The notes under the pieces were generated by a model. It was not told the origin of the DNA. It saw nothing but the letters and a program-made list of their open reading frames with translations, and ran no database searches. A stretch of 14,937 nucleotides of DNA from Clostridiaceae bacterium UBA5444. GTDB lineage: Bacteria > Bacillota > Clostridia > Clostridiales > Oxobacteraceae. A program made the translations under genes and the position numbers. Each line of letters starts with the position of its first letter. Positions within the stretch are counted from its first letter, which is position 1. Positions 14,859 through 14,937 of the stretch are shown one piece after another. The stretch lies in assembly GCA_002426575.1 (NCBI GenBank), contig DIRE01000001.1:1-14937 (forward strand), given 5' to 3'.

Positions 14859-14937
14859 ATGTTTGTACTTAGATTTTATTAAAAATGTGGGTATCGATAT
14901 ATTATTTTATATAAAAATAGCTCTAACACAAGTGATT

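Overview
The window is AT-rich DNA with strong AGGAGG-type ribosome binding sites, GTG and TTG starts alongside ATG, and short tight operons. Together with the protein families present, this suggests a low-GC Bacillota, most likely a member of the Clostridia. I see no rRNA, tRNA, CRISPR array, prophage or intact transposon. All genes but two lie on the minus strand; the exceptions are a P-type ATPase (3949-6309) and a nitroreductase (14241-14744).

Layout. 62-3684 (minus): a two-gene operon for a heterodimeric ABC exporter, one subunit with a consensus catalytic site and one with a degenerate site. 3949-6309 (plus): an Exp7/CtpE-type P-type ATPase. It ends at a bidirectional hairpin shared with the convergent PspC-domain gene 6359-6757 (minus). 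6886-8188 (minus): speD-speE, the S-adenosylmethionine decarboxylase and spermidine synthase pair. It is preceded by a good promoter and a roughly 190-nt leader that looks structured. 8497-12604 (minus): an sn-glycerol-3-phosphate / glycerophosphodiester uptake cluster transcribed ugpA-ugpE-ugpB, then ugpQ. 13038-14033 (minus): a YghZ/Gpr-type aldo-keto reductase. 14241-14744 (plus): a small nitroreductase-family flavoprotein. Positions 1-61 and 14859-14937 hold nothing I can identify.

How the genes work together. UgpB captures the substrate outside the membrane, UgpA and UgpE form the channel, and UgpQ can hydrolyse imported glycerophosphodiesters to glycerol-3-phosphate. No UgpC ATPase is present, so the importer probably borrows one encoded elsewhere. 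SpeD supplies the aminopropyl donor that SpeE transfers to putrescine; no putrescine-making gene is in the window.

The least ordinary content is non-coding. Three related repeat units (9336-9434, 12919-13033, 14763-14858) share the core GGGGACGGTTC and lie in the same orientation just beyond the 3' ends of ugpB, gpr and the nitroreductase gene. Each has a G-rich array whose short unit is private to that copy; two also have a GTAG-containing tail and a long hairpin. They resemble REP-type elements. The ugp operon has a near-consensus promoter followed within about 35-75 nt by a strong intrinsic terminator and nested inverted repeats, which suggests attenuation or a small RNA. The speD leader has mutually exclusive pairings, one of which would cover the speD ribosome binding site.
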